A stretch of 41,638 bases of DNA. Origin: Alcaligenaceae bacterium. Its GTDB lineage: Bacteria > Pseudomonadota > Gammaproteobacteria > Burkholderiales > Burkholderiaceae_B. Shown piece after piece: positions 24,249 to 32,268 of the stretch; within the stretch, counting starts at the first letter, position 1, and every line of letters begins with the position of its first letter. Both the position numbers and the translations under genes were made by a program. Location: assembly GCA_013416445.1 (NCBI GenBank), contig JACCER010000026.1:1-41638 (forward strand), in the 5' to 3' direction. Below the pieces are notes generated by a model. The model searched no databases. It had not been told where the DNA came from and worked only from the letters and a program-made list of their open reading frames with translations.

Positions 24249-25430
24249 TTAGGCTGTGGTGTTCAGGTAGCGCTCGGCAAGGAATGCCCAGAAGGCGCTG
24301 CCTGTGATCAGGTTGTTGTCATTGAAGTCATACTTGGGATTATGAACGGCGCAAGATCCATTTTTGTCGCCGTCGCCGTTGCCTATGAACAAATAGCATC
24401 CAGGCACCTCTTCCAGCATGTATGCAAAGTCTTCACTGCCCAAGCGTGCCGGAGCCTGCAGTTCTACATTGTCTTGGCCAACGAACTCAATAGCTGCGTT
24501 ACGGGCAAAATTGGTTTCATCCAAGCTATTCACCAGTACAGGATAGCCTCGTTCGTACAGCACATCTGCTTGTACACCAAAGCTTTCGGCTTGCGCCTTT
24601 ACCAAGGCTTTGATGCGCTTTTCCAGCAATACTCGCACGTCGGCATTCAGGGAGCGAACCGATAGTTCCAATACCGCTTTTTGAGGAATGACGTTGTTGA
24701 TATGGCCTGCATTCATTGCGCCTATGGTGATGACCGCCAGTTCGCTAGGATTGACTTCGCGGGACACGATGGTTTGCAGCGCCATCACAATGCTTGCTGT
24801 AGCGACGACAGGATCTTTCGCCAAGTGAGGGTATGCGCCATGTCCGCCAACACCGGTAATGGTAATGGTGACGTAGTCCGATGAGGACAGCGCTGCGCCA
24901 TCGCGAAACCGCAATTGCCCTTGAGGGAAACCAGGTGCATTGTGCATGCCAAAGATGGCGTCGCAAGGGTGGTCTTTGAAAAGACCGTCATTCATCATTT
25001 TTCTGGCGCCGCCCAGGCTTTCTTCCGCCGGCTGAAATATTAGGTTGAGAGTTCCTGAGAAATCGCCCTGTTCTGATAAATACTTTGCTGCGCCCAGCAG
25101 CATGGCGGTATGGCCGTCGTGGCCGCAGGCATGCATGACATTCTCGTGCACGCTGGAGTAGGGCAGATTGGTGTCCTCTCTGATGGGCAGGGCATCCATG
25201 TCGGCGCGGATACCGATTTTTTTAGCGCTGTCGCCTTTTTTTAGCACCCCGACCAATCCGGTGGTCCCGTATCCGGAGTGAACTTCATAACCCCATTTTT
25301 TTAGCAATTGCTCGACAATGGCGCTGGTTCGTTGCTCTAGGAAGCCGAGTTCGGGGTGTTGGTGGATATCTCTGCGAATCTGTGCGAGTTCGTCGAAGTG
25401 TTCCTGCATATATTCAGTGTAGTGTTTCAT
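24249..25430 (-). CDS. M20-family amidohydrolase (hippurate / N-acyl amino acid hydrolase type)
   Basis: A 393-residue metallopeptidase-fold enzyme. Metal ligand motifs are in order: CGHDGHTAMLLGAAKYL at about residues 101-117, QPAEESLGGARKM at about 132-144 with the catalytic Glu pair, GMHNAPGFPQG at about 160-170, and LGSEDFAYMLEEVPG near 335-350. The lid domain includes TGVGGHGAYPH, where family members place a conserved His. Enzymes of this class hydrolyse N-acyl or N-aroyl amino acids such as hippurate or auxin conjugates; no signal peptide is visible, so it is cytosolic. It follows a Bug receptor gene on the same strand, which suggests that the receptor brings in the substrate or a product. 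The exact substrate is unknown. Confidence 0.9.
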   Translation of the reverse strand: MKHYTEYMQEHFDELAQIRRDIHQHPELGFLEQRTSAIVEQLLKKWGYEVHSGYGTTGLVGVLKKGDSAKKIGIRADMDALPIREDTNLPYSSVHENVMHACGHDGHTAMLLGAAKYLSEQGDFSGTLNLIFQPAEESLGGARKMMNDGLFKDHPCDAIFGMHNAPGFPQGQLRFRDGAALSSSDYVTITITGVGGHGAYPHLAKDPVVATASIVMALQTIVSREVNPSELAVITIGAMNAGHINNVIPQKAVLELSVRSLNADVRVLLEKRIKALVKAQAESFGVQADVLYERGYPVLVNSLDETNFARNAAIEFVGQDNVELQAPARLGSEDFAYMLEEVPGCYLFIGNGDGDKNGSCAVHNPKYDFNDNNLITGSAFWAFLAERYLNTTA

Positions 25431-25506
25431 TTGTCTTGCTCTTTATGGCTAACAGGTATGTCAGCGTTCTTATAGGGGTTGATCTGCGTGAAAGTCCGAA
25501 AAAATG

Positions 25507-25534
25507 AAAGCGCCGGGCAATTGCCAAGCGCTTT
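25507..25534 (-). terminator. Hairpin between Bug receptor and amidohydrolase genes
   Basis: AAAGCGC and GCGCTTT pair around a loop that itself contains GGCAATTGCC. On the minus strand it is followed by CATTTTTT, so it probably ends or attenuates the receptor transcript before the amidohydrolase gene. Confidence 0.6.
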
Positions 25535-25539
25535 TTTAA

Positions 25540-26550
25540 TCAGTTTGTGCCTTTGAAGCCTGTTGCCGCAATGATTTTTTTGTACATGGCTATTTCTTCA
25601 AGATAACCCTTTTCAGCTTCTTCCGGTGTTTTGGGTGTGGCAACAACCTTGCCATCGCCTTCAAGCAACTTAATGGCATTCGGGTCTTGTAGGGCTTGAG
25701 CAATAGCCTTGTTAAGCTTTTTTATGATCTCGTCAGGCGTGCCTGTTTTTACAAAGTAGGAAGATCCGGTTCTATAGTCAAAGTCTTTGAATTGCGGGTA
25801 GCTGCTAATGCTGGGGTAGTCTTTCAATATTTCAGGTTTGTCTATTGCAGAAAGGACGGCAATGATTCTGTAACGCCCATCTTTCTCCATGTCTATCATG
25901 CTCTTAGAGAAACCCTGGATGGCGAAGTCGATTTGCCCACCGGTCAGGTCTTGCATGACCGGCGCGGTTCCGCGGTATGGGGCATGAATAAGCGTTGCAT
26001 TTATCGTTTTTGAAATACGTTCTGTTATCAGATGGTACAAAGACCCGACGCCGACTGTGCCATAAGTAAGGGGCGTGGTTGATGCGCGTTCTTGAGCCAG
26101 CTTGACGAAATCATCAATGTTTTTAACGGGCAAGTCTTGCTTTACAAGAAATACCAGGTTGGTCGTTGTTAGAGGATGAACGTTTTGAAATTGTTCTGGC
26201 TGAAAGCGAATCGCGCTATTGGTCAATGGTGGCAGGATGAGCTCGTTGGCAGTGCCCTGAAAAATATAGCTGCCGTTAGGCTTGGCCTGCAGGACTTTAT
26301 TTGCCGCAATCGAACCCGTGGCGCCCCCTACGTTTTCTACGACAACTTGTGCGCCAAGTGCTTGCCCAATTGGCCCATTCAGGGCGCGGGCGACACTGTC
26401 GCTGGGCCCGCCAGCGGGGTAGGGCACCATCATGGTGATCGGACCCGAGGGGTATGTATCACTTGCTGAGCTTATAGATGGCGTAAGAAAAGCAGCGCTG
26501 CACAAGAGTGCACTTAAAAGGATTCTTCGTTGATATTGGTTGGTTTTCAT
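25540..26550 (-). CDS. Bug-family tripartite tricarboxylate receptor (periplasmic), paralogue 1
   Basis: A 336-residue periplasmic solute receptor. The signal peptide covers about residues 1-29 (ending SISSAS). Family marks follow: YPSGPITMMVPYPAGGPSDSVAR, VVENVGGATGSIAANKV, LTYGTVGVGSLYHLI and PYRGTAPVMQDLTGGQIDF. Bug proteins bind carboxylates or amides and normally serve TctAB membrane partners, but no tctA or tctB is encoded here, as is common for orphan Bug genes. It is closely similar along its whole length to the second receptor at 27664-28671. The upstream gap carries a palindrome also present before that paralogue, so both are probably under one regulator, the intervening IclR. Confidence 0.9.
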   Translation of the reverse strand: MKTNQYQRRILLSALLCSAAFLTPSISSASDTYPSGPITMMVPYPAGGPSDSVARALNGPIGQALGAQVVVENVGGATGSIAANKVLQAKPNGSYIFQGTANELILPPLTNSAIRFQPEQFQNVHPLTTTNLVFLVKQDLPVKNIDDFVKLAQERASTTPLTYGTVGVGSLYHLITERISKTINATLIHAPYRGTAPVMQDLTGGQIDFAIQGFSKSMIDMEKDGRYRIIAVLSAIDKPEILKDYPSISSYPQFKDFDYRTGSSYFVKTGTPDEIIKKLNKAIAQALQDPNAIKLLEGDGKVVATPKTPEEAEKGYLEEIAMYKKIIAATGFKGTN

Positions 26551-26611
26551 TTAATGCGGCTCCGAATATTGATTGACTGCTCTGCAATGCAGCACCATGC
26601 TGGTACAAAAA

Positions 26612-26639
26612 GTATTTTTATGCAATACTAGGTATTGCA
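26612..26639. promoter_or_regulatory. Shared palindromic element A, upstream of Bug gene 1
   Basis: Bases 26621-26639 form TGCAATAC-TAG-GTATTGCA, a perfect eight-base dyad. Bases 26612-26635 match 28735-28758 at 22 of 24 positions. It is a candidate operator for the IclR protein. Confidence 0.7.
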
Positions 26640-26752
26640 TTGTTGATAATATACGATGAACTGTATTGATTGGCTAGTCGTTTTTAGGTGTTATAGACGG
26701 TAAAACTTAATATGATGTATTAATTTAGCTAGCAAATAATAAGGAAAATGAC

Positions 26753-27523
26753 ATGGCAAGTAGCGACACGTTAAATGTTAAATCGGTTGGAAAGGCATTT
26801 CGTGTATTGCAATGTTTTGAGGACATTATTGGCAATGAAAAAGACCTAAGCCTCATGGATATTGTTCATTTGACGGGTTACGATAAAAGTACAGTTCAGC
26901 GGTTTACCCATACGTTGCAAGTCGCAGGCTATTTGGTTAAAAATCCAAATACAAAGCGCTATTCGCTGAGCCTGAAAACCGTGGAATTGGCGTTTAATTT
27001 TTTGCGAAATAACAGCTTTGTTGAAATGGCCAACCCCCATTTGATAGAGTTGTGTCGCAGTACTCAGCAGCGTGTCAGCCTTAGTCTGTTTGATGACACA
27101 AGCATTGTTTATGTCATGCGCCACCAGGCTAAGCCTGACTACTATTATTCGTCCTTGACCGGTCGTCGACTGGCTGCTTGCAGCAGTGCAGGCGGGCGTG
27201 CGGTTCTTGCCAAGTTAAATGAAGCGCAGGTGCTCGATATCTTGGCGAGATCAAGTATCGTCAGGCATACAACCAGAACCATCACCGAAGCATCACAACT
27301 GCTTCAAGAAATAAAAGTAACCGCAGACAGAGGTTATGGCGTATCAGTTGAAGAGGTAACTTATAGCGAATTGGGCTTGGGTGCTGCTATTGTTGATAAA
27401 AGTGGCAATCCTTATGCCGCACTGCACTTGATAGGTTCTATGTCTGAATACGCGCCAGAGGCTTTTGAAAGCAAGTATGCAAAGTTTGTGTTGGAAACAG
27501 TACAAAGGATCAATGGTGCTTAG
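26753..27523 (+). CDS. IclR-family transcriptional regulator
   Basis: A 256-residue regulator. The N-terminal winged helix-turn-helix (about residues 8-75) has VGKAFRVLQCFEDI, LMDIVHLTGYDKSTVQRFTHTLQVAGYLV and the wing RYSLSLKTVELAF. The C-terminal GAF-like effector domain has the usual RVSLSLFDDTSIVYVMR and GYGVSVEEVTYSELGLGAAIVD. AAGGAA precedes the ATG. It lies between two paralogous Bug receptor genes and is divergent from the first and convergent with the second. The same palindrome stands upstream of each, making them probable targets. The inducer is likely the aromatic or carboxylate compound that the receptors bind. Base composition is more AT-rich than in most of the window. Confidence 0.88.
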   Translation: MASSDTLNVKSVGKAFRVLQCFEDIIGNEKDLSLMDIVHLTGYDKSTVQRFTHTLQVAGYLVKNPNTKRYSLSLKTVELAFNFLRNNSFVEMANPHLIELCRSTQQRVSLSLFDDTSIVYVMRHQAKPDYYYSSLTGRRLAACSSAGGRAVLAKLNEAQVLDILARSSIVRHTTRTITEASQLLQEIKVTADRGYGVSVEEVTYSELGLGAAIVDKSGNPYAALHLIGSMSEYAPEAFESKYAKFVLETVQRINGA

Positions 27524-27581
27524 CAGCCCAACGTGAACAAGCTGAACGTTTGCATACTGAATACAACTGTTTCTCTTGACT

Positions 27582-27610
27582 ACTGGGAAAGCCGTCATGG
27601 CCTTCCCAGT
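27582..27610. terminator. Inverted repeat between convergent IclR and Bug genes
   Basis: ACTGGGAA and TTCCCAGT flank an inner GCC/GGC pair. There is no T-run on either side, so it may only weakly terminate. Confidence 0.4.
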
Positions 27611-27663
27611 ATGTGTGCACGCAAATCAAATGGCCATGCACGTATAAGCGCTTGTGTCAGGGG

Positions 27664-28671
27664 CTAGTTGGTATGCTTGAATCCGGTTTCCTTGATGATT
27701 TTTTCATATGTCTTGATTTCATCCAGATAGAGGTCTTTGGCTTCGGGTACGGATGTCGGTTTTGATACCGTCCTGCCATCGCCTTCTAGTGTCGCGACGA
27801 CTTTTGGATCTTGCAGAGCGTTGGCAATGGCCTGGTTAAGTTTTTGAACGATATGATCAGGAGTGCCTGTTTTTACATAATACCTTGAGCCAGTTGTATA
27901 TTCGAAGTCTTTGAATAGTTCATGATCGCTAATGCTTGCGTATTCTTGTTGTACGCCAGGCTTATCTTTTGAAAAAATCGCAATGATTTTGTAACGACCG
28001 TCTTTTTCCATGTCTTTCATGCTTTTGGAAAAGCTCTGGATGGTGAAGTCGATTTGCCCACCTGCAAGGTCTTGCATTGCTGGCGCTGAGCCCCTGTATG
28101 GGGCATGAATAAGAGGGGCCTTGATAGTTTGAGCCATTCGTTCTGCAACCAGATGGTACAAAGAGCCCACGCCAACGGTGCCATAAGTCAGGGGTGTGCT
28201 AGAGGCGCGCTCTTTGGCCAGCTTTACAAAGTCGTCAATGCTGCGCACGGGCAAGTCTTGTTTTACCAATAGCACCAGGTTTGATGTATTGATGGGATGC
28301 AGATTCTGGAATTGGTCAGGCGTGAAGCGAATGGCGCTGTTTGTTAGCGGTGGCAAAATTAATTCGTTGGCTGAGCCCTGAAAAAAATACCCGCCATCTG
28401 CCTTGGCGTTAAGTACCTTATTGGCCGCTATAGAGCCTGTAGCACCGCCCACATTTTCTACCACGACTTGGACACCCAATTGTTCGCCGATGGGGCCGCT
28501 TAATACGCGAGCAATGGTATCGCTAGACCCGCCTGCTGGGTAGGGTACTACCATAGTGATGGGGCCGGAAGGGTATTTTTCGTCAGCTGCGCTGAGGGCA
28601 GGCGCAGTCATCAGAGCGCCACATACGAGTGCGCTCAAGAATATCTTGTACTTGGAACTATGGGTTGTCAT
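27664..28671 (-). CDS. Bug-family tripartite tricarboxylate receptor, paralogue 2
   Basis: A 335-residue periplasmic receptor. The start at 28671 (MTTHSSKYKIF) is chosen because it gives a normal signal peptide (about residues 1-28, ending ALSAAD); a longer frame adds a short polar extension. It keeps YPSGPITMVVPYPAGGSSDTIAR, VVVENVGGATGSIAANKV and APYRGSAPAMQDLAGGQIDF. Most of the mature sequence is identical or conservative relative to the receptor at 25540-26550, including long identical runs around the ligand-binding loops, so the pair arose by duplication. It stands alone on its strand, with the shared palindrome about 60-90 bases upstream. Ligands may differ through changes in the second domain. 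Confidence 0.9.
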   Translation of the reverse strand: MTTHSSKYKIFLSALVCGALMTAPALSAADEKYPSGPITMVVPYPAGGSSDTIARVLSGPIGEQLGVQVVVENVGGATGSIAANKVLNAKADGGYFFQGSANELILPPLTNSAIRFTPDQFQNLHPINTSNLVLLVKQDLPVRSIDDFVKLAKERASSTPLTYGTVGVGSLYHLVAERMAQTIKAPLIHAPYRGSAPAMQDLAGGQIDFTIQSFSKSMKDMEKDGRYKIIAIFSKDKPGVQQEYASISDHELFKDFEYTTGSRYYVKTGTPDHIVQKLNQAIANALQDPKVVATLEGDGRTVSKPTSVPEAKDLYLDEIKTYEKIIKETGFKHTN

Positions 28672-28734
28672 TTGTATGGCCTGAATGATAGGGATAGGAG
28701 CTTCTCGCTCCAATAGCTTATAGCTTTGGTTGAT

Positions 28735-28758
28735 GTATTTTTATACAATACTAAGTAT
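28735..28758. promoter_or_regulatory. Shared palindromic element B, upstream of Bug gene 2
   Basis: This copy reads GTATTTTTATACAATACTAA followed by GTAT, with inner dyad ATAC-TAA-GTAT. It matches element A at 22 of 24 positions although the flanking DNA differs. Confidence 0.7.
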
Positions 28759-28948
28759 CTTTTTGATTTTATAGTAATCAAGAAAAATGACAAGGGTGGA
28801 GATACCTATGTTCAATCGGGCAATAGCGTGCTGACGATGGAGCATCAGGCCGCCCGTGAAAGCCCCCACCCGCATATCGGCCAGGCTGTATTTGCACCTG
28901 AACAAGGGCATACTGAGGGTGTTTTTTTACTGTCTTACGGAGATAAGC

Positions 28949-29284
28949 ATGGAACACCCTGTCTACCCACCCATGACCAAAGAACTCGCCAAGCAGCGTG
29001 CTGAACTGGCTCCTGAACCGATGGCCGCGTTCAAGGCATTCAGCGCGGCCGTATTTGCCGAAGGGGCATTGTCGAAAAAAACCAAGCAGTTGATCGCTGT
29101 GGCGGTAGCGCACGTAACGCAGTGTCCTTATTGCATCAAAGGGCACGCCGAAGGGGCCATCAAGGCGGGGGCCAGCGAACAGGAAGTCATGGAAGCCATT
29201 TGGGTTGCCGCCGAAATGCGTGCCGGCGGTGCTTACGCGCATTCGCATTTGGCCCTGGATGCCATCAACCGTTTGAAAGAGTAA
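28949..29284 (+). CDS. Carboxymuconolactone decarboxylase / AhpD-like protein
   Basis: A 111-residue all-helical protein. The AhpD core motif is LIAVAVAHVTQCPYCIKGHAEGAIKAGASEQE, with the redox Cys pair CPYC at about residues 62-65 and the nearby His. Members act as small peroxidase partners or decarboxylases, and the CxxC plus His favours a thiol-based peroxidase role. The start at 28949 (MEHPVYPPM) is chosen because CGGAG lies about ten bases upstream. It stands alone between the Bug locus and the metal-resistance genes. No regulator is obvious. Confidence 0.85.
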   Translation: MEHPVYPPMTKELAKQRAELAPEPMAAFKAFSAAVFAEGALSKKTKQLIAVAVAHVTQCPYCIKGHAEGAIKAGASEQEVMEAIWVAAEMRAGGAYAHSHLALDAINRLKE

Positions 29285-29402
29285 GTTCCAAGTAGTCGTG
29301 GCGTTGGCGCCCCGGACAACGTCACCAGAACCAGACAACATCAACAAATGCCGTAAACACGTGATCCGAAAGTGCGCCAGGCATTTTTGCCACAGCAATT
29401 GT

Positions 29403-29432
29403 GTCGGGTTACGCTGCGCCAACCCGACCTAC
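29403..29432. repeat. Palindromic intergenic repeat, copy 4
   Basis: GTCGGGTT and AACCCGAC flank a short GC-rich centre, followed by CTACG. It lies between the AhpD-like gene and the end of the MerR gene. Confidence 0.65.
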
Positions 29433-29442
29433 GAACACAGCT

Positions 29443-29874
29443 CTACCCCAAGTGCGATGCCGACCGTTGTTTCTCTTCGGTTTCCATCGTCACCAAACCG
29501 TGAATAATTCCGCAGTCTTCTATTGGCTGCGCACTTGCACATTGCTTGCGTAAGCCTATCAACTGTTCTCGCAATCGAATGAGCTCAGTGATACGCGTAT
29601 CGACATGGACAATGTGCTCATCAAGCAAGTCATTGACGGGCGCGCAGTCGCCGCGCGGGCTATCTATAAACGCCAGTAGTCCCCGGATTTCTTCATGCGC
29701 CATATCCAGCGTCCGGCAGTTGCGGATAAAACGCAGGCGCTCGAGATGCTCGGCCTGGTAACTGCGATAATTGCTATTGTTGCGGCCAGGCTCGGGCAGC
29801 AAGCCTTCCTTCTCGTAAAACCGTATGGTTTCCGTGCTGCAGTTGGCTGCTTTTGCCAATTCACCAATTTTCAT
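29443..29874 (-). CDS. cadR: MerR-family metal regulator, CadR/PbrR type
   Basis: A 143-residue MerR protein. The helix-turn-helix is MKIGELAKAANCSTETIRFYEKEGLLP. The three Cys that define cadmium/lead sensors are present: RGDC near residue 78, KQC near 113 and DCGIIHG near 121. A His-poor C-terminal tail follows. The start at 29874 gives the standard MKIG beginning. It is divergent from a P1B-type ATPase, and the shared promoter has an overlong spacer with a dyad, so it should twist the DNA open when Cd(II), Pb(II) or Zn(II) binds. Which of the three metals is preferred cannot be told. Confidence 0.9.
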   Translation of the reverse strand: MKIGELAKAANCSTETIRFYEKEGLLPEPGRNNSNYRSYQAEHLERLRFIRNCRTLDMAHEEIRGLLAFIDSPRGDCAPVNDLLDEHIVHVDTRITELIRLREQLIGLRKQCASAQPIEDCGIIHGLVTMETEEKQRSASHLG

Positions 29875-29895
29875 CTGGTTTTCCTTGATAAACAC

Positions 29896-29927
29896 TTGAC
29901 CTTGTAGTTACTTTAAGGTGTTTACTG
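29896..29927 (+). promoter_or_regulatory. MerR-type promoter of the metal ATPase gene
   Basis: TTGACC at 29896-29901 and a weak -10 around 29921-29927 are separated by about 19-20 bases. ACCTT/AAGGT arms at 29899-29919 form an imperfect dyad in the spacer, the normal design for MerR activators. Confidence 0.75.
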
Positions 29928-29961
29928 TCTGCATGCAATAGACTCAGGCACAAAAAACCTT

Positions 29962-32214
29962 ATGAATTCCCCACCTCACAACCATCACAATTGCACCGGC
30001 AGCCAGGCAAAAAATTGTTCCGCGCAGGGCCAAACACACAAGCACTCGCACGATCATGCCCATGCCGTATCCAGCCCGCCGCTGTTGCAACAAAACGTGC
30101 CCGGCGGAGCGCGCACGGCCATGCGCATCATGCAAATGGACTGCCCCACCGAAGAAGCCCTTATACGTAAAAAGCTGGAACCCATAGATGGTGTGCATAG
30201 TGTGCAGTTCAACCTGATGCAAAGGGTGCTTACGGTAGACCATCACCCCACGGCACTTTCCACCATCATTCAGGCCATACAAAGTCTGGGCTTTGAGCCT
30301 GAATTGCCACAAACAGGCAAGTCGCTGGGCAAAGCCGTCGAAGAGCCCGCCAAACCATGGTGGCCACTTGCCGTGGCGGCGCTGGCCGCCATAGGCGCCG
30401 AGGCAATGGGGTGGCTGGGCGATTCCGGCTGGGCAAGCTTGTCGTTGGCGATCCTGGCGGTCGCATTAAGCGGTCTTGGCACCTACAAAAAGGGTCTTGT
30501 CGCCATTGCCAACCGCAATCTCAATATCAATGCCCTCATGAGCATCGCCGTAACCGGCGCCCTGATACTGGGGAACTGGCCCGAAGCCGCCATGGTCATG
30601 GTCTTGTTCGCCATTGCCGAATTCATCGAGGCGCGCTCTCTGGATCATGCCCGGCATGCGGTGGAACGCCTGATGGAAGTGGCGCCGGAAACAGTACTGG
30701 CGCAAGGTGCTGATGGCGCGTGGTCCAGCATGGCAGCTGAAAATGTGTTGCCTGGCATGCTGCTGCGTGCCCGTCCGGGCGAACGCATAGGTCTCGACGG
30801 CGTGGTGGTTGCAGGCAGCTCAACCGTAGATCAGGCGCCCATAACAGGCGAGAGCATGCCAGTTGAGAAAGCCGTGGGTGATGCGGTCTATGCTGGCACC
30901 ATCAATGGCCCGGCTGAACTCGAATACCGCGTGGATACGGTGTTTAGCAATACCAAGCTGGCGCGTATTATTCATGCGGTCCAGGAAGCACAAGGCAGCA
31001 AGGCGCCCACTCAGCGTTTCGTAGACCAGTTTTCACGCGTTTACACGCCTCTTGTGTGTTTGCTGGCCTTGCTGGTGGCCGTGGTTCCGCCTTTGTTTTT
31101 CCAGGAAGCATGGGTGGATTGGGTTTACAAGGCGCTGGTGCTGCTGGTTATCGCCTGCCCCTGCGCCCTGGTCATTTCCACGCCGGTAGCCATAGTCAGC
31201 GGGCTGGCCGCCGCCGCCCGCCATGGCATCTTGATCAAGGGCGGGGTCTACCTCGAGCAAGGCCGCAAGCTGGCATGGCTGGCCCTCGATAAAACCGGTA
31301 CGCTCACGCAAGGCAAGCCGCAACAAACTGATTTCGTGCAACTGGACCCAGACCAGGGCGATGCTGCCGCATTGCAGCAACTGGCAGCCAGTCTTGCCGC
31401 TCGCTCTGATCATCCTGTATCGCAGGCTGTCGCCAGTGCTTATCGAGACAACATAGTCTTGTTGCCCGTACAGAATTTCCAGGCCGTCGCCGGCGGCGGT
31501 ACGCGTGGTCAAATTGCTGGCATTGACTACTTCCTGGGCAGCTATCGCTGGGTCAGCAGTTTGCTGGCCGATGCAGGCAAGGGCGCCTTGGCTGTGTCTG
31601 CCAGCGTGACCGAGCTTCAACGGCAGGGCAAGACGGTCACCGCGCTTGCTACTGCTGGCAAGGTACTGGCTTTGTTCGCCGTTGCCGATACCGTCAGGCC
31701 AACCAGCCGCCAGGCCATTGCAGAACTGCACGGACTGGGTGTGCGTACCACTATGCTGTCGGGCGATAACCAGGCGTCCGCCCAAAACGTGGCGGATCAG
31801 GTTGGCATCGATCGTGTGCAGGCTGAACTCATGCCTCACGACAAGCTGCGGATTGTCGAACAGTACACACTTGAAGGCGTAGTGGGAATGGTGGGTGATG
31901 GCATCAACGATGCGCCGGCGCTGGCGCGGGCCGATATCGGGTTTGCCATGGGGGCGATGGGCAGCGATACAGCCATCGAAACCGCCGACGTGGCCTTGAT
32001 GGACGATGACTTGCGCAAGATTCCACGCTTTATTCAGTTGTCGCGCGCCACACATGCCATTCTGGTACAAAATATCAGTGTCGCGCTCGGCATCAAGCTG
32101 GTCTTCTTGCTTCTTACCTTGGTAGGCCTGGGCACGATGTGGATGGCGGTGTTTGCCGACGTGGGCGCCAGCTTGCTGGTACTGGCAAACAGTCTCAGGT
32201 TATTGCGCAAATAG
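29962..32214 (+). CDS. cadA: P1B-type heavy-metal-exporting ATPase (ZntA/CadA)
   Basis: A 750-residue ion pump. A His-rich N-terminal tail (about residues 5-35) precedes one HMA-like domain with MDCPTEE at about 54-60, a divergent metal site typical of Zn/Cd/Pb pumps. Motifs are complete: actuator TGES, CPC in VLLVIACPCALVISTP, phosphorylation DKTGTLTQG, HP motif SDHPVS, and hinge GDGINDAPALARADIGFAMG. It exports Zn, Cd or Pb from the cytoplasm with ATP. It is driven by the MerR-type promoter shared with the divergent regulator. Confidence 0.95.
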   Translation: MNSPPHNHHNCTGSQAKNCSAQGQTHKHSHDHAHAVSSPPLLQQNVPGGARTAMRIMQMDCPTEEALIRKKLEPIDGVHSVQFNLMQRVLTVDHHPTALSTIIQAIQSLGFEPELPQTGKSLGKAVEEPAKPWWPLAVAALAAIGAEAMGWLGDSGWASLSLAILAVALSGLGTYKKGLVAIANRNLNINALMSIAVTGALILGNWPEAAMVMVLFAIAEFIEARSLDHARHAVERLMEVAPETVLAQGADGAWSSMAAENVLPGMLLRARPGERIGLDGVVVAGSSTVDQAPITGESMPVEKAVGDAVYAGTINGPAELEYRVDTVFSNTKLARIIHAVQEAQGSKAPTQRFVDQFSRVYTPLVCLLALLVAVVPPLFFQEAWVDWVYKALVLLVIACPCALVISTPVAIVSGLAAAARHGILIKGGVYLEQGRKLAWLALDKTGTLTQGKPQQTDFVQLDPDQGDAAALQQLAASLAARSDHPVSQAVASAYRDNIVLLPVQNFQAVAGGGTRGQIAGIDYFLGSYRWVSSLLADAGKGALAVSASVTELQRQGKTVTALATAGKVLALFAVADTVRPTSRQAIAELHGLGVRTTMLSGDNQASAQNVADQVGIDRVQAELMPHDKLRIVEQYTLEGVVGMVGDGINDAPALARADIGFAMGAMGSDTAIETADVALMDDDLRKIPRFIQLSRATHAILVQNISVALGIKLVFLLLTLVGLGTMWMAVFADVGASLLVLANSLRLLRK

Positions 32215-32268
32215 TGCCATGTTTGCGTATCGCTATAATCAGGCTTACGTGACAATTGCTTACCTGGG

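Noticed and set aside
28726-29004. A 92-codon open frame before the AhpD-like gene
   Set aside because: It starts in the Bug promoter region, overlaps the AhpD-like gene in another frame, and has no ribosome site or family match.
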